Source of the DNA: Polaromonas sp.
GTDB lineage: Bacteria > Pseudomonadota > Gammaproteobacteria > Burkholderiales > Burkholderiaceae_C
Assembly: GCA_028291985.1 (NCBI GenBank)
Contig: JAQGNE010000032.1
Span: 1 to 64,000, forward strand
Direction: 5' to 3'
Length of the DNA: 64,000 nucleotides
Shown here: one piece after another, positions 8,746 to 17,385 of the stretch
Numbering within the stretch: position 1 is the first letter of the stretch
Layout: each line of letters opens with the position of its first letter
Translations under genes and position numbers: made by a program
The notes under the pieces: generated by a model
What the model was told of the DNA's origin: nothing
What the model saw: only the letters and a program-made list of their open reading frames with translations
The model's database searches: none

Positions 8746-11271
8746 ATGCAAATCATGACTAACAAGCGGCTGGCGCTGTACACGGCCGCGCTCGGGCTGG
8801 CACTGATAGCCTGGGATTTTTCTGGCTTTGACCTTGTTCTCGCGCACCTGTCGGGCAACGCCAATGGTTTTCCACTACGGGAAAACTGGTTTTTGGTGCA
8901 AGTGCTGCACGAGGGCGCCCGCCGTGTGGCCTGGCTGCTGGTGCTGGGGCTGTGCCTTTGTGTATGGTGGTGGCCGGGCCAGCGTTGGAGCCACCTGCCC
9001 CGTCTACCGTTCAGCCAGCGCCTGCAGCTGGCGGTGACGCCCCTGCTTGCCGCAGCGGTTGTCAGCCTGATCAAATCATTCAGCGCCATCAGTTGCCCAT
9101 GGAGCCTTGCAGACTTTGGCGGCATCGCGCACTACAGCGCGCACTGGCGTTATCTGCTTCAGCCTGACGGCGGCAGCGGAGGCTGCTTTCCGGCAGGCCA
9201 TGCCGTCTCGGGCTTTGCCTTCGTTGGCGGGTATTTCGCATGGCGCCGGCATTCCGCCCTTGTGGCCCGCCGCTGGCTGGCGGGTGCCGTGCTGGCAGGC
9301 CTTTTCCTTGGAGTGGCTCAGCAGCTGCGCGGCGCGCATTTCATGAGCCACACCTTGTGGTCGGGCTGGATCTGCTGGTGCGTCGCCTGGGCTCTCGACG
9401 CGGCCTGGCCCTACTTGTGCCGACTGGCAAGCACCAACAGTGCCGCCGGCGCTGCGCCAGCCACCGGAGAACTCGCGCTGACGCTGGCGGTTGAACATCA
9501 CACCGTGCGGGCAGTTGCTGGCCTGCACGGTGCGACCTGGTTGCGCCATCCGCTCTGGCTGCTATTGGCAGCTGGCACCTGGATGGCCCTTCCCGCCAAT
9601 CTTTCCTTGTGGCAGGCGCTGGCCGATATCCTCATACCGGGCAAGGCGGCCTGGGCCTTTGAAACCGGCATGGCGGTGATGATTGCAGCAGCGCTTACCG
9701 CTCTGCTCAGTCTTGCCGCCTGGCGCTGGACGCTCAAGCCTGCGTTGATTCTGACCATGTTGATGGCCAGTTGCGGCGCTTACTTCATGACCAGCTACCA
9801 CGTGGTGATTGATTCGGCCATGCTGGTCAATGCACTGCACACCGACGCACGTGAAGTGCGCGATCTGCTCAGTGCCAGGCTGCTTGGGTTTTTGCTGGTG
9901 CTGTGGGTCGTGCCATCAATTGTGGTATGGCGCTGGCCGGTGGTTTACGGCCACTGGATGCGGCGCGCCTGGCAAAATCTGGCGACTTTTGTGGCAGCCG
10001 TTGTGGTGGTAGGCATGGCAGTGCTTGCCAGTTTCAACCCGCTGTCGTCAACCATGCGCAACCACCACGAGTTGCGCTACCGGATCAACCCGCTCAATAC
10101 CATTTATGCGCTGGGCCAACTGGCGGCCGTGCCCTTGCGCCGCAACGAATCGGTGATTGAGCCCCTGGGCCTTGATGCACGCATCGCCATGCCGGCAGCG
10201 GGTGCGCGCCCGCCATTGCTAGTGCTGGTGCTGGGTGAAACCGGGCGCAGCGGCAATTTCAGCGTCAACGGATATGCCCGCAGCACGACGCCTGAGCTGG
10301 CCCGGCAAGACATTGCCAGCTTCACCAATGCATGGTCTTGCGGCACCAGCACCGCCGCGTCGGTTCCCTGCATGTTTTCAAATTTGGGACGCAGCGGCTA
10401 TGAGGCCCGCAGCCGCAATACTGAAGGGCTGCTTGACGTGATCCAGCATGCCGGAATGGCCGTGCTGTGGCTTGACAACCAGTCGGGCTGCAAGGGCGTT
10501 TGCGACCGGGTGCCCAGCGTCAGCACCGCCAACCTGCAGGATGCCGAGCTGTGCCCCAACGACGAATGCTTTGATGCCATCATGCTCAAGGGCCTGGAGC
10601 AGCGCATCGCTTCGCTGCCCGCTGAGCGCCGGGCCAAAGGCGTGGTGCTGGTGTTGCATCAAATGGGCAGCCACGGGCCTGCCTACCATTTGCGCTCACC
10701 CCGGGCTTTCAAGCGCTTCATGCCCGAATGCGCCGACAACTACCTGCAAAACTGCAGCGCGGAAGAGTTGACCAATGCTTATGACAACACCGTGGCGTAC
10801 ACCGACCATGTGTTGGCCTCCGCCATCGACTGGCTCAAGGCGCAGCAGGGCAGCTACGCCCCGGCGCTAATGTTTGTGGCAGACCACGGCGAGTCATTGG
10901 GCGAGCACAACCTTTACCTGCATGGGCTTCCGTATCTGATTGCGCCGGACGTTCAAAAACATGTGCCCTGGATCACCTGGTTTTCTGGTGGCTTTACGCG
11001 GCAAACCGGTATCAGCAGCGCTTGCTTGCGGGCTCACGCCCACGAGCGGGTCACGCACGACCAGTATTTCCATTCGGTGCTGGGCCTGCTGCAGATCAAC
11101 AGCGCCAGCTACGATCCCAGGCGAAATGCCTATGCCGCTTGCGCCGTGACGCCGTTGGCGCCGGATGCCGCAGCGCCGGGCTTGTGGGCAAAGTCGGAGC
11201 CGGTCGAGCCCGCCAGAGCCGCATCGGTGAAGGCAGCCCGTTCATCATCAGCTCCGCGGCCCCGAGGCTAG
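8746..11271 (+). CDS. PAP2 phosphatase - phosphoethanolamine transferase (EptA/MCR-like) fusion
   Basis: 841-residue membrane protein with two enzyme modules in one frame. The N-terminal ~250 residues are a multi-TM PAP2 lipid phosphatase with K110 (KSFSAISCPW), CFPAGH (149-152, the PSGH motif) and RGAHFMSH (R195, H202). The C-terminal ~560 residues are an EptA/MCR transferase. It has five predicted TM segments, then a periplasmic alkaline-phosphatase-fold domain with GETGRSGNFS (E498), CGTSTAASVPC carrying the likely nucleophile Thr536, and D713/H714 in VADHGESLGE. It would move phosphoethanolamine from phosphatidylethanolamine to lipid A phosphates. The PAP2 part might dephosphorylate lipid A or recycle the lipid by-product. 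ATG 8755 or the in-repeat ATG 8680 are alternative starts. Confidence 0.9.
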   Translation: MQIMTNKRLALYTAALGLALIAWDFSGFDLVLAHLSGNANGFPLRENWFLVQVLHEGARRVAWLLVLGLCLCVWWWPGQRWSHLPRLPFSQRLQLAVTPLLAAAVVSLIKSFSAISCPWSLADFGGIAHYSAHWRYLLQPDGGSGGCFPAGHAVSGFAFVGGYFAWRRHSALVARRWLAGAVLAGLFLGVAQQLRGAHFMSHTLWSGWICWCVAWALDAAWPYLCRLASTNSAAGAAPATGELALTLAVEHHTVRAVAGLHGATWLRHPLWLLLAAGTWMALPANLSLWQALADILIPGKAAWAFETGMAVMIAAALTALLSLAAWRWTLKPALILTMLMASCGAYFMTSYHVVIDSAMLVNALHTDAREVRDLLSARLLGFLLVLWVVPSIVVWRWPVVYGHWMRRAWQNLATFVAAVVVVGMAVLASFNPLSSTMRNHHELRYRINPLNTIYALGQLAAVPLRRNESVIEPLGLDARIAMPAAGARPPLLVLVLGETGRSGNFSVNGYARSTTPELARQDIASFTNAWSCGTSTAASVPCMFSNLGRSGYEARSRNTEGLLDVIQHAGMAVLWLDNQSGCKGVCDRVPSVSTANLQDAELCPNDECFDAIMLKGLEQRIASLPAERRAKGVVLVLHQMGSHGPAYHLRSPRAFKRFMPECADNYLQNCSAEELTNAYDNTVAYTDHVLASAIDWLKAQQGSYAPALMFVADHGESLGEHNLYLHGLPYLIAPDVQKHVPWITWFSGGFTRQTGISSACLRAHAHERVTHDQYFHSVLGLLQINSASYDPRRNAYAACAVTPLAPDAAAPGLWAKSEPVEPARAASVKAARSSSAPRPRG

Positions 11272-11348
11272 CAAGCCCGGCAGGCTCGCGGCCGCAGGCC
11301 GGTGACGGCAACAACGGCGCGATAACGGCGCCACAGGGGCTTAGACAT

Positions 11349-11366
11349 GGCGGCCGGATGGCCGCC
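11349..11366. other. Strong GC hairpin between the transferase and the Smr gene
   Basis: GGCGGCC-GGAT-GGCCGCC, a perfect 7-bp stem about 80 bases after the transferase stop. No T-tract follows, so it may be a weak or Rho-assisted terminator or just a palindrome. Confidence 0.35.
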
Positions 11367-11422
11367 GGTATTGAACTAGCATGGTGCCAACTGCCACGCC
11401 ACGATGTCGCCGTCGATACCTC

Positions 11423-12130
11423 ATGTCCGCTCCTGCTCCTAAATCACCCAAGCGTCCCAAGCCTTCTGCACCTTCTCCCGGCACGCCGATCAGGGACTTT
11501 AAGGACCTGAAAATTGTCAAGCAGGCGGTTGAACTGCGCGCGCGCCTGGCTGCCGAGCAGGAGGCCGCGCGCAAGGCGGCAGCGGCCAGGGCACGCGAGG
11601 AAAAGGAGTTGTTTGTGCGCGCCATCGGCCCGATCAAGCCGCTGCCGCCCAAGCATCTGCCCGGCAGCCGCGTCTATCTTCCGGCGGCGCAACCTGCACC
11701 AATTGCCGTGCAGCAGCAACTCGATGAGCAGCGTGTGATGCATGAGGCGCTGTCGGACGAGTTTGATGTGGAAACCTTGCTGGATACCGATGAAGCGCTC
11801 AGCTTCAGGCGACCGGGCGTGGGGCCGGAAGTGGTGCGCAAGCTGCGCCGCGGCGGCTGGAGCATCCAGGGCCAGCTGGATCTGCATGGCCTGCGCCGGG
11901 AAGCGGCTCGCGACAGCCTGAGCCAGTTCGTCAAGGATGCGCACAAGGCGGGCTGGCGCTGCGTGCGGGTGGTGCATGGCAAGGGCCTGGGCTCGCCCGG
12001 CAAGACACCCGTGCTCAAAGGCAAGGTGCAGAGCTGGCTGATTCAAAAGCAGGAAGTGATGGCCTTTGTGCAGGCCCGGCCAGCGCAGGGAGGCGCAGGC
12101 GCGCTGGTGGTCTTGCTCGCGCAGAGGTGA
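11423..12130 (+). CDS. Smr (small MutS-related) domain protein
   Basis: 235 residues. The N-terminal half is a Pro/Ala/Lys-rich and charged region that is probably disordered or helical (residues ~10-110). The C-terminal Smr domain (~150-232) has LDLHGLRREAARDSL and the VVHGKGLGS loop. Smr domains bind or nick nucleic acids, and bacterial stand-alone forms have been linked to endonuclease activity and ribosome rescue. ATG at 11423 (MSAPAPKSPKRPK) is preferred because the 14 extra upstream codons lack conservation. It is transcribed alone after the transferase. Confidence 0.88.
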   Translation: MSAPAPKSPKRPKPSAPSPGTPIRDFKDLKIVKQAVELRARLAAEQEAARKAAAARAREEKELFVRAIGPIKPLPPKHLPGSRVYLPAAQPAPIAVQQQLDEQRVMHEALSDEFDVETLLDTDEALSFRRPGVGPEVVRKLRRGGWSIQGQLDLHGLRREAARDSLSQFVKDAHKAGWRCVRVVHGKGLGSPGKTPVLKGKVQSWLIQKQEVMAFVQARPAQGGAGALVVLLAQR

Positions 12131-12281
12131 CTGCAGGACCGCATACGGGGTGCGGGTGCTGCGCTCCGCGCAGGCTGTTCAGGCCTATGCACTTGTCGAT
12201 GCCGCCTGATGGCAAACGTGGACGGTCGACCGGCATGCTGCCAATACCGATTGGCAAGCCAGGGTTCTCCGGTTTATAAGC

Positions 12282-12340
12282 AAAATAGGGCTTTAGCCCA
12301 TTAATTACGCCGGGTACAGGCTATCTATTTTGTAGCAAAA
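12282..12340 (+). repeat. Interspersed ~55-bp repeat, copy 2
   Basis: AAAATAGGGCTTTAGCCCAT, then TAATTACGCCGGGTACAG and GCTATCTATTTTGTAGCA. One of the most complete copies; it occupies the gap between the convergent Smr gene and the small membrane protein gene. Confidence 0.8.
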
Positions 12341-12374
12341 ACCAGTCGTTATGAAGCTGACCGCGCCAGTCAGT

Positions 12375-12593
12375 TCAGAGCTCTTTCGGAGCACCAGGGC
12401 TGCGCACCAGCCGCCAGGCAAACCAGGTACCCAGCAAGGCGTTGGCCAGGGCGAAGAAACCAACCAGCAGCACACCCAGTGTATTGAGCGGCCTGTTCTG
12501 CACCAGCCATACCAGTGCCATCGACAGCAGATTGAGCGCCATCATCATCCAGAAAAGTGGATTGCGCGGCTGAAAAAGGCGTGAGAGCTTCAT
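12375..12593 (-). CDS. Small two-helix membrane protein
   Basis: 72 residues from ATG 12593 (MKLSRLFQPRNPLFWMMM). Two transmembrane helices (~14-32 NPLFWMMMALNLLSMALVWL and ~40-62 LGVLLVGFFALANALLGTWF) are joined by a short NRPLNT turn; the C-terminal tail is charged. I do not recognise a named family. The composition and hydrophobic periodicity suggest a real gene. It sits alone between Smr and the truncated haemoglobin gene. Confidence 0.6.
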   Translation of the reverse strand: MKLSRLFQPRNPLFWMMMALNLLSMALVWLVQNRPLNTLGVLLVGFFALANALLGTWFAWRLVRSPGAPKEL

Positions 12594-12743
12594 AAGGCGG
12601 TATTTTGCATGGCGCACAGGCGGTTGTTGGCGCAAGGCATGCAACTCGAAAAGCGGCTTCCATGAGGATAGTTCGCGAAAAATGGTACCCCAGGCTGGTT
12701 TGCAGCACGCGCTCCTTTCACCGCCCCTTTCGCCGCCCTGCTC

Positions 12744-13178
12744 CTACGCTTCGCTGCGGTTGCGCATCCAGTCAGCCGTCTGGAAAAACGAAGCGTTCAA
12801 ACGAATGCGCAAGGCGTCGTCCACACTGGTTTCCAGCATTGCCTGGTTCATGCACGCCAGCCACTGGTCACGCTCTGCGACGCCGATCGAGCCGCCACCG
12901 GTCTGCTGCGGCATGTGCCGCATGCGCAGCCGGGGGTGGCCAAAGCGGTCGGTGTAGTGCTGGGGTCCACCGAGCCAGCCGCACAGAAACCAGAAGAGGC
13001 GTTGGCGTGCGTTGTCAAGCGTCGAGCCATGCGCCGCGCGTAGCAGCGCATAAGCAGGCTCCAGATCCATCAGGTCGTAGAAACGCTCTACCAGTGCCTG
13101 GACGCGGGCCTCGCCGCCTATCCAGGCGTAAGGTGTTTCAAACGGTGGATCACCGGGCGGTTTTTCTTCAATCTGCAT
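12744..13178 (-). CDS. Group II truncated haemoglobin
   Basis: 144-residue cytoplasmic globin of the 2-over-2 fold. Visible group II features are helix B tyrosine (ERFYDLM), the proximal His region GHPRLRMRHMP and Trp G8 in ERDQWLACMNQAM. The family binds O2/NO/H2S and is linked to NO or peroxide detoxification. ATG at 13178 (MQIEEKPPGDPPFETPYAWIG) matches the usual short N-terminus. It lies 83 bases downstream of the permease gene on the same strand and may be co-transcribed with it. Confidence 0.92.
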   Translation of the reverse strand: MQIEEKPPGDPPFETPYAWIGGEARVQALVERFYDLMDLEPAYALLRAAHGSTLDNARQRLFWFLCGWLGGPQHYTDRFGHPRLRMRHMPQQTGGGSIGVAERDQWLACMNQAMLETSVDDALRIRLNASFFQTADWMRNRSEA

Positions 13179-13261
13179 GGCAATAAATAGGGTGGTCTGA
13201 TGGTCTGGCGAGCTGGCTAGAAAGGAGAAAGACGCAATATCGGTTGGGCTGACGCGCCCTG

Positions 13262-15820
13262 CTACTGGGCCTTGCGCAGCGTCTCGACCACCGGGGTATT
13301 GAGCACCGCGCGCAAACCCCACCAGCCGGCCGCAAGTGCGAGCAAGGCGCCCGCAAGGCTGCCCAGCACCGGCACCGTCCATGAGCCAGTCCAGTTGAAA
13401 TCAAACACATAGCGCGCCAGCCCCCAGCCTACGGCCAGCGCGACGATAGACGCCAGAAAGCCTGCCAGCAGGCCGACACCGGCCAGCTCTGCCCGCTGAA
13501 CCTGCCTGAGCAAGGACGCCCGCGCCCCGACGGCGCGCATGATGGCGAACTCGCGCGCGCGCTCTTCGCGGGTGGCGGTAATGGCCGCAAACAACACCAC
13601 CAGACCGGCCGCCAGCGTAAAACCAAACAGGAACTCGACCGCGCGTATGACCTGGTCCAGCACCCGCTGAACCTGCGCAAGCGTGCTGCTCATGTCCACA
13701 TTGGTGATGTTGGGGAAAGCCTTGACCAGTGCATTGTCAAAACTGGGCGGCTTGGGCTGCCCGCTTGCCACTGCGGCAGGCTCGGGCGCGCGGAAAGCAC
13801 TGATATAGGACACCGGCACATCGGCCAGTTCGGCCACCGGATACATCACAAAAAAGTTGACCCGCATGGAACCCCAGTCGACCTTGCGCAGGCTGGTGAT
13901 TGTGGCCTCACTGAGCTGCCCACCGATATCAAACCGGAGCGAATCACCCAGCTTCAGGCCCAGCGTTTCTGCCAGACCCACTTCCACGCTGACGGCATCT
14001 TTCTCGCCGGGAATCCACTGCCCCGCGACAACCTGGTTGTGCCCAGGCATGGTCAGGTCGTTGGACAGGTTGAACTCGCGGTCGACCAGGCGTTTCGCGC
14101 GACCGTCTTCATAATCGCTGGTTGACACCGACTTGTCATTGACCGCCACCAGCCGGCCCCGAATCATAGGGTACCAATCGAATTTACTCACGCCGCCAGC
14201 GCGCAGGGCCTTCTGGAAAGCCTCGCTCTGATCGGGCTGCACATTGATGACAAAACGGTTGGGTGCATCAGGCGGCGTAGCCTTGCGCCAGCTGCTGATC
14301 AGGTCGGTTCGCAGCAGCACCAGCAGCATGAGCGCCAGCAGGCCAACGGCCAGTGCGCTGGTCTGCACCACGGCGTATACCGGTCGTGCCGACAGTTGCC
14401 GGGTGGCCAGCACCAGCCAGCGGGGCGCTGTGGTTTCGTTGACGCTGGCACGCAGCAACTTGACGGCGGCAAAGCTGGCCCCGGCAAACACCAGCACTGC
14501 ACCTGCAAATCCGCCAACAGCTATCAGGCCGAGCTTCAGGTCGCTACTGGCGGCCACAAGCAAGGCGGCAAAGCCCAGCATGCCCAGGCCGAGAACGGCA
14601 ATCGATGCCGGCTTGAGGTTGCCCACATCCCGGCGAATTACCCGCAGTGGTGGGACCTGGGCCAGCTGCAGCACGGGCGGCAATCCAAAGGCCATCAGCA
14701 AGGTCAGGCCCATGCCCATGCCAAAGGCTACCGGCCATGCAGTAGCGGCAGGCAATGAAGTCTCGACCAGACCGGCCAGCAACAGTACAAAGCCGTAATG
14801 CACTGCAAACCCCAGCAGCACGCCGAATGCGCTGGCCACCATGCCGGCAATCACGAACTCGAAGCTGTACGCCAGGGCAATGGTGCGCTGGGGCTGGCCC
14901 AGCACCCGCAGCATGGCGCAGTCGTCAAGGTGCTTGGCGGCAAAGCCGCGCGCCACAATCGCCACCGCGACCGCACTCAGCAGTGCGGCCAGCAGCGCCA
15001 CCAGGTTGAGGAATTTTTCGGCGCGGTCCAGGGTCTGCCGCATCTCCGGGCTGCCCGATTCCAGCGACTCAAGCCTGGCGCCACGCACGCCCGACTGATC
15101 AAACGGTTTTTGCAGCTCTTCATTGGCCCATTTCACATAGTCACTGACCGCTTTTTCGTCGCCAGCGACTGCAAACCGGTAATTGGTACGGCTTGCCGGC
15201 TGGATAAGGCCGGTGGCGGCGACATCGGACGCATTGACCATGACGCGCGGCGAAAAGCTGATGAAGCCAGCGCCCCGGTCGGGCTCCTGCACGATGATAC
15301 GGGTGAGCTTGAAGCTGGCATCACCCATCAGCAGCGTCTGCCCCAGCTGGAGGCCGATCGAGTCAAGCAGCGAGGCATCGACCCAGACTGTTCCGGGCGC
15401 AGGGATATCGCGGGTATTAACGCCCGGCTCTCCTGCGTTTGTGGCCGTCCTTACACTGCCGCGCAGCGGATAGCCTTCAGGCACGGCCTTGAAGGCGACC
15501 AGTTTGCTGGCGCCGCCATCGGCATCGGTGGCGCGGGCCATCGTGGGAAACGTCACGGTCGATGTGGCCTTCAGCCCCAGCGCCTGTGCCTTGGCAATAA
15601 AGCTGGCCGGCGTGACGCCATCGCTGCGAATCACCGCATCGCCGCCAAGCAGCTGGCGCGCGTCACGTTCAAGCCCACCCTTGAGCCGGTCGGCAAAGAA
15701 ACCTACTGCGGTCAAGGCCGCCACTGCCAGCGTGACAGCCACCATCAGCAGCCGAAGCTCTCCAGCGCGCAGGTCGCGCACCAGCGTTCGCCAGCCCAAT
15801 TTTACGAACAGCAATTTCAT
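13262..15820 (-). CDS. FtsX-like ABC transporter permease (YbbP type)
   Basis: 852-residue inner-membrane protein. TM1 is at ~22-42 (LRLLMVAVTLAVAALTAVGFFAD), followed by a large periplasmic MacB-PCD-like region (GLERDARQLLGGDAVIRSDG). FtsX core segments lie near 265-400, two further central helices near 410-460 and 500, a second periplasmic region ~510-720, and the last three TM at ~730-850, ending LRAVLNTPVVETLRKAQ. The YbbA-YbbP pair is thought to act as a mechanotransmission-type ABC system on envelope lipoproteins or esterases. No ATPase gene is adjacent here, so the partner must be encoded elsewhere. Confidence 0.9.
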   Translation of the reverse strand: MKLLFVKLGWRTLVRDLRAGELRLLMVAVTLAVAALTAVGFFADRLKGGLERDARQLLGGDAVIRSDGVTPASFIAKAQALGLKATSTVTFPTMARATDADGGASKLVAFKAVPEGYPLRGSVRTATNAGEPGVNTRDIPAPGTVWVDASLLDSIGLQLGQTLLMGDASFKLTRIIVQEPDRGAGFISFSPRVMVNASDVAATGLIQPASRTNYRFAVAGDEKAVSDYVKWANEELQKPFDQSGVRGARLESLESGSPEMRQTLDRAEKFLNLVALLAALLSAVAVAIVARGFAAKHLDDCAMLRVLGQPQRTIALAYSFEFVIAGMVASAFGVLLGFAVHYGFVLLLAGLVETSLPAATAWPVAFGMGMGLTLLMAFGLPPVLQLAQVPPLRVIRRDVGNLKPASIAVLGLGMLGFAALLVAASSDLKLGLIAVGGFAGAVLVFAGASFAAVKLLRASVNETTAPRWLVLATRQLSARPVYAVVQTSALAVGLLALMLLVLLRTDLISSWRKATPPDAPNRFVINVQPDQSEAFQKALRAGGVSKFDWYPMIRGRLVAVNDKSVSTSDYEDGRAKRLVDREFNLSNDLTMPGHNQVVAGQWIPGEKDAVSVEVGLAETLGLKLGDSLRFDIGGQLSEATITSLRKVDWGSMRVNFFVMYPVAELADVPVSYISAFRAPEPAAVASGQPKPPSFDNALVKAFPNITNVDMSSTLAQVQRVLDQVIRAVEFLFGFTLAAGLVVLFAAITATREERAREFAIMRAVGARASLLRQVQRAELAGVGLLAGFLASIVALAVGWGLARYVFDFNWTGSWTVPVLGSLAGALLALAAGWWGLRAVLNTPVVETLRKAQ

Positions 15821-15877
15821 GGCTGGACCATACCCGAAAGTGCAGCGCCACCTGCCGCAGCGGGTTTTTGGAGGCCG

Positions 15878-16897
15878 TCAGGCGGCAGGGCGTATGTCGT
15901 CCGGCTTCGTGCCGGCGAGGCCTGGCTCCATCTGCAGCCGCTGGGAATGGCTGTAGCAGATAAACCGCTTGTTGGTCGCGCGGCCTATAGCACATAGCCC
16001 GACGAGTTGCGCAACCTCATGCCCCATCTGGGTGATACCGCTGCGCGACACCACGACGGGTACGTTCATCTGGGCTGACTTGATCACCATCTCGCTCGTC
16101 AGCCGCCCCGTGGTGTAAAAAACCAGCCCATTTGAGGAGAGATCGGTTGATGGAGAGCCGGGCGCTGTAGAACTGTCTACAGCAGCCGGGACCGCCGAAC
16201 CTGCTGCGCCGGGCCGCAGGCGCAGCGCTCCCTCGGGGGGCAGCGACCCGCACACTCTGGGAAGCGTGGGGGCCGTATTCATCCACATCCAGCCGGCAAT
16301 CGTGTCAATCGCGTTATGCCGGCCGACATCTTCTACAAACAGCAGCATGGCCGGCGCCGCGGGCGTGGTGTCGAACAGTGCACAGGCATGCACGGAACCA
16401 GCTGACTTGTAAGTGGTTTCCTTGAGCCGAATCGTGTTGACCAGCGAGTACAACTGACCCTGCGTCAGCTTGCCGGAGGGTGGCAGGCTGATTTGCCCGA
16501 CGTCATCCATCAGCGCGCCAAAGACGCTGCCTTGGCCACAGCCGGTCGTCACGACTTTTCGCGCGGTTTTCTCCTCGATGTCTGCAATGCCATGACGTGT
16601 CTTGACCGCTGCCGCACCGACGTCCCAATCGACAGTGATGGATTCGATATCCTGTACCCGTGTCACCAGCCGCTGATTGCGCAGGTAACCCAACACCAGA
16701 AGCTCTGGATTTGCCCCCAGCGTCATCAGTGTGACCAGCTCGCGTTTGTCGACATACACCGTCAGTGCACGCTCTGCAGGTATCGACACCTGCTGGGACT
16801 CGCCGTGCTCATTGATGGCGTTGATCTCGCAGGTTAGCGGCGCCTGTGCCTGGGTCAGGCGGGGCAACAGCATGGGTTCAAGGTCGATGTCAGGCAT
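15878..16897 (-). CDS. fdhD: FdhD sulfurtransferase for formate dehydrogenase
   Basis: Transfers sulfur from the IscS desulfurase to the molybdenum cofactor so that formate dehydrogenase becomes active. FdhD features are PAERALTVYVDKRELVTLM, the cysteine loop VTTGCGQGSVFG (C120; the second cysteine of the classical CxxC is absent, as seems usual in this lineage), SAGSVHACALF, VEDVGRHNAIDTIAG and YTTGRLTSEMV. Residues ~208-256 form a Pro/Ala/Ser-rich insertion encoded by a GC-rich repeat-like segment; without it the protein would have normal size (~290). It closes the formate cluster after a terminator, so it probably has its own promoter. Confidence 0.95.
   Translation of the reverse strand: MPDIDLEPMLLPRLTQAQAPLTCEINAINEHGESQQVSIPAERALTVYVDKRELVTLMTLGANPELLVLGYLRNQRLVTRVQDIESITVDWDVGAAAVKTRHGIADIEEKTARKVVTTGCGQGSVFGALMDDVGQISLPPSGKLTQGQLYSLVNTIRLKETTYKSAGSVHACALFDTTPAAPAMLLFVEDVGRHNAIDTIAGWMWMNTAPTLPRVCGSLPPEGALRLRPGAAGSAVPAAVDSSTAPGSPSTDLSSNGLVFYTTGRLTSEMVIKSAQMNVPVVVSRSGITQMGHEVAQLVGLCAIGRATNKRFICYSHSQRLQMEPGLAGTKPDDIRPAA
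16128..16276. repeat. GC-rich repeat-like insertion inside fdhD
   Basis: This segment encodes the extra ~49 residues of FdhD. It contains the block GCAGCGCTCCCTCGGGGGG followed by CAGCGACCC, which resembles a short GC-rich intergenic repeat of Comamonadaceae. The reading frame is kept. Assignment as a repeat is from memory of such blocks, not from a second copy in this window. Confidence 0.4.
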
Positions 16898-16913
16898 GCA
16901 TGAACGCTACAAC

Positions 16914-16949
16914 AAAAAGGCCAACACCTTGCGGAGCTGGCCTTTTTTC
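16914..16949 (-). terminator. Intrinsic terminator of the formate dehydrogenase operon
   Basis: AAAAAGGCCA ... TGGCCTTTTTT folds into a hairpin with A-tract and T-tract on either side, so it can act on both strands. It lies 31 bases beyond the stop of the last membrane-FDH operon gene and 17 bases before the fdhD start. Confidence 0.85.
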
Positions 16950-16979
16950 GCGCGGCGTGTGAAACGCCATCACCCTAGG

Positions 16980-17372
16980 CTACTTTTTGGCCGGATTGGC
17001 GACCGCATCCGGTGTCTTGGTGCTGGGCGGGCTTACCGCAGTGGCTGCGGGAGAATGTGCGCCCGACGCTTCAATCGGCTTGGCGTCCGGCGGTACGTAC
17101 GCGAAAGGCCCCGGCTCGGCGCACGGCGCAGTTGCAGTTGGCGGCTTGGTCTGCCTGCCAGCGCTTTGCGACATCTTGTAGTACGCGGCAGCTACCTTGT
17201 CCTGTGATTTGCACAACTGGTAGCCGTCCTGCTTGGCCGTCCACGCCGTCTTGGCTGCTGCTTCTGCGGCTTTTGCCTTGGCTTCATCGCTCACGGGTGG
17301 AAGTTTCGCGAATGCCGACGCTGTCAGTCCCATCAAAAGACCGGCCGACAAAATTTGGGAAAACTGGTTCAT
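16980..17372 (-). CDS. Small exported protein of the formate dehydrogenase operon
   Basis: 130 residues with a clear Sec signal peptide (MNQFSQILSAGLLMGLTASAFA, cut near 22). The mature part is Ala/Lys-rich and helical with one cysteine (QLCKSQ) and a second (APCAEPGPF), then a Pro/Ala/Thr-rich tail ending in Lys-Lys. ATG 17372 chosen; the frame upstream overlaps the cytochrome gene and lacks a signal. It follows fdoI by 13 bases and precedes the operon terminator, so it belongs to the unit. Function unknown; the two cysteines could form a disulfide or hold a cofactor. Confidence 0.75.
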   Translation of the reverse strand: MNQFSQILSAGLLMGLTASAFAKLPPVSDEAKAKAAEAAAKTAWTAKQDGYQLCKSQDKVAAAYYKMSQSAGRQTKPPTATAPCAEPGPFAYVPPDAKPIEASGAHSPAATAVSPPSTKTPDAVANPAKK

Positions 17373-17385
17373 GAGTGTCTTTCGG

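Noticed and set aside
14798-15997. 399-codon plus-strand frame opposite the FtsX-like permease gene
   Set aside because: Antisense shadow of a well supported membrane protein gene; no start context or motif.
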